Source: CBDULX01 sp965368175
Lineage (GTDB): Bacteria > Pseudomonadota > Gammaproteobacteria > SZUA-229
Assembly: GCA_965368175.1 (NCBI GenBank)
Contig: CBDULX010000007.1
Location: forward strand, 1 to 33,123
Direction of reading: 5' to 3'
DNA: 33,123 nt
Shown here: piece by piece, positions 32,182 to 33,123 of the stretch
Layout: every line of letters starts with the position of its first letter
Numbering within the stretch: the first letter of the stretch is position 1
The notes under the pieces: model-generated
What the model was told of the DNA's origin: nothing
Database searches by the model: none
What the model saw: only the letters and a program-made list of their open reading frames with translations
Made by a program: the position numbers and the translations under genes

Positions 32182-32379
32182 TCAATCCAGCTTGTAACTG
32201 AGAGTATCCAGGCGAGATCTTGCCATATTCAGAAAATGAATCAGCTCTTCCTTGCTGAGATCTTCGATTTCATCACCCTTACCGCCAGCCAGCCCTACTA
32301 TCACATCCAGTATGGTTCTTACTTCCAGTGCCAGCATCCTGCTGGATTTTGTAATCCCATTTTGTTCTGCATCAGTCAT
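32182..32379 (-). CDS. Small protein B, related to its neighbour
   Basis: 65 residues from the ATG at 32379, chosen because AAGGAG lies 6 nt upstream (the frame can be extended to a TTG two codons earlier). Acidic N-terminal half, then a helical C-terminus LIHFLNMARSRLDTL that closely matches FLKAARRRLDAL of the gene 26 nt upstream. Both also carry LAG 16-19 residues before FL. No signal peptide or membrane segment. Function unknown. Second gene of a two-gene operon. Confidence 0.72.
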   Translation of the reverse strand: MTDAEQNGITKSSRMLALEVRTILDVIVGLAGGKGDEIEDLSKEELIHFLNMARSRLDTLSYKLD

Positions 32380-32405
32380 AATCAACTCCTTGTTATGAAA
32401 ATTGT

Positions 32406-32597
32406 TTAACTCTCACCAGACTTTGACGTATCGTTGCTTAGCAGTGCATCCAGCCTCCTCCTCGCTGCCTTCAAAAAATCAATGGTGGGTTTAATATTTC
32501 GACCATCCAGCTGATGCAAGCTTTGCCTGTCATCACCTGCCAGTGCTTTGAGTAAGTCCTCTGCTGATATCGTCTTGTCTGTATCACCCGGTTTCAT
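32406..32597 (-). CDS. Small protein A, first gene of the XRE-controlled pair
   Basis: 63 residues; start supported by AGGAG 7 nt before the ATG. Soluble, helical, with the C-terminal TIDFLKAARRRLDALLSN module shared with the next gene. I do not recognise the family. It is divergent from an XRE regulator, and a promoter and operator-like sites lie in the gap, so the pair is probably its target. Confidence 0.72.
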   Translation of the reverse strand: MKPGDTDKTISAEDLLKALAGDDRQSLHQLDGRNIKPTIDFLKAARRRLDALLSNDTSKSGES

Positions 32598-32635
32598 GGG
32601 TAGCTCCTGTCAGATCATCATTTATGAACACATAA

Positions 32636-32701
32636 CTATGCAATACTTAGTATACTATGTATTTCATAGTATTCAAGACCGCAAAACTAAGTAATTCTTA
32701 G
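32636..32701. promoter_or_regulatory. Three operator-like dyads between the small genes and the XRE gene
   Basis: Three 15-bp sites share the form CTAWG-N5-CWTAG: CTATGCAATACTTAG (32636-32650), CTATGTATTTCATAG (32655-32669) and CTAAGTAATTCTTAG (32687-32701). The middle one extends to 8-bp perfect arms (32652-32672). Centres are 19 and 32 bp apart; 32 is about three helical turns. A fourth half-site CTATG is at 32704-32708. The layout suggests a repressor operator array. Confidence 0.65.
32649..32676 (-). promoter_or_regulatory. Promoter of the two-small-gene operon
   Basis: On the minus strand TTGAAT (32676-32671) is followed after 16 bp by TATACT (32654-32649), a good -10. The whole spacer is covered by the operator-like site at 32655-32669. 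A start about 45 nt upstream of the ATG at 32597 is implied. Confidence 0.55.
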
Positions 32702-32733
32702 CTCTATGAATTGACTGGATCTATAGAGCTCTT

Positions 32734-33099
32734 ATGACTTCACCCGCACCTTTCGCAAAGCGCCTGAAACAGGCCAGGGAAAAAGCTGAACTGTCACAAA
32801 AACGGCTGGGTATACTGACCGGCATCGAGGAATCCAATGCCAGTGCGGTCATGAACCAGTATGAACGCGGCACTCATCTTCCCAAGTTTCCAATGGTTCG
32901 CAATATGGCGAAAGTACTGAATGTTCCCACTGCGTTTTTTTATACCGATGATGACAACCTGGCAGATTTGCTGATGCTGTATCAGCAACTTAATCCTAAA
33001 AACCGCTCAGCCATCCTGGATGAAATGCGCAACATCAAACAGCCGGGCAGTTACGAAGGAGATTACCGAGGCGAGAACGGGCCCCGCATCCATGAGTGA
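32734..33099 (+). CDS. XRE-family helix-turn-helix regulator
   Basis: 121 residues. The N-terminal helix-turn-helix (about 6-65) is of the Cro/CI type: FAKRLKQAREKAELSQKRLG with the recognition helix around ESNASAVMNQYERG, then FPMVRNMAKVLNVPTAFFYTDD. The rest is a short helical tail (LMLYQQLNPKNRSAILDEM) and a disordered end. No peptidase or ligand domain. It is divergent from the two small genes and has the operator array directly upstream, so it probably represses them and itself. Confidence 0.87.
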   Translation: MTSPAPFAKRLKQAREKAELSQKRLGILTGIEESNASAVMNQYERGTHLPKFPMVRNMAKVLNVPTAFFYTDDDNLADLLMLYQQLNPKNRSAILDEMRNIKQPGSYEGDYRGENGPRIHE

Positions 33100-33100
33100 T

Positions 33101-33123
33101 TTATAAGTTATAAGTTATAAGTT
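33101..33123 (+). repeat. 7-bp tandem repeats at the right edge
   Basis: TTATAAGTTATAAGTTATAAGTT: three TATAAGT units directly after the XRE stop, cut by the window edge. Same unit as the clusters beside proA. Confidence 0.7.

Overview
The window reads as a chromosomal segment of a free-living or host-associated gammaproteobacterium. The evidence is the core gene content and gene order. Two blocks match arrangements known from Escherichia and Pseudomonas: arsC-wrbA-DUF2069 near hda / DUF2066 / purM-purN / DUF3108, and ybeL-leuS-lptE-holA with proA-nadD-rsfS-rlmH and maf-rng-yhdP-nitrilase. Genus cannot be assigned from sequence alone. No rRNA, tRNA, CRISPR array, transposase gene or prophage was seen.

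Layout. (1) 1-1845, minus strand: a TolC-family outer-membrane efflux gene running off the left edge, with an in-frame stop in its signal-peptide region; a periplasmic thioredoxin-fold gene coupled to it by an ATGA overlap; then a terminator and a LysM lipoprotein. (2) 2033-3837, plus: arsC-like gene, wrbA-like quinone reductase, DUF2069 membrane protein and a hemerythrin-like protein, apparently one operon behind an FNR/CRP-type palindrome. (3) 4308-6218, plus: a chemoreceptor. (4) 6258-9153, minus: DUF2066, PerM-type transporter and hda, tightly overlapping. (5) 9227-12184, plus: purM-purN-DUF3108-darP. (6) 12219-12880: a palindromic repeat, a small ComFB-family gene and a second repeat-like element. 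(7) 12881-21244, minus: an eight-gene operon nadD-rsfS-rlmH-maf-rng-yhdP-unknown-nitrilase. (8) 21406-25882, minus: proA between two patches of 7-bp repeats, then a DUF1631 protein with a 48-bp minisatellite and a PilZ protein. (9) 26139-31468, minus: PfkB-family kinase, then leuS-lptE-holA. (10) 31598-33123: a ybeL-like zinc-ribbon gene, two tiny related genes (minus) and a divergent XRE regulator (plus), with three matching operator-like sites between them.

Most of the window is housekeeping: purine synthesis, NAD synthesis, ribosome maturation and silencing, rRNA/mRNA processing, outer-membrane assembly, replication control. The accessory interest lies in four places. The XRE/two-small-protein module at the right edge has an operator exactly between a predicted -35 and -10. 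The c-di-GMP-type proteins (PilZ, DUF1631, ComFB) include one with an internal 16-residue glycine-rich repeat. Two families of short intergenic repeats occur, one palindromic and ERIC/REP-like, one of 7-bp tandem units. Finally, there is the broken or reinitiating TolC leader.
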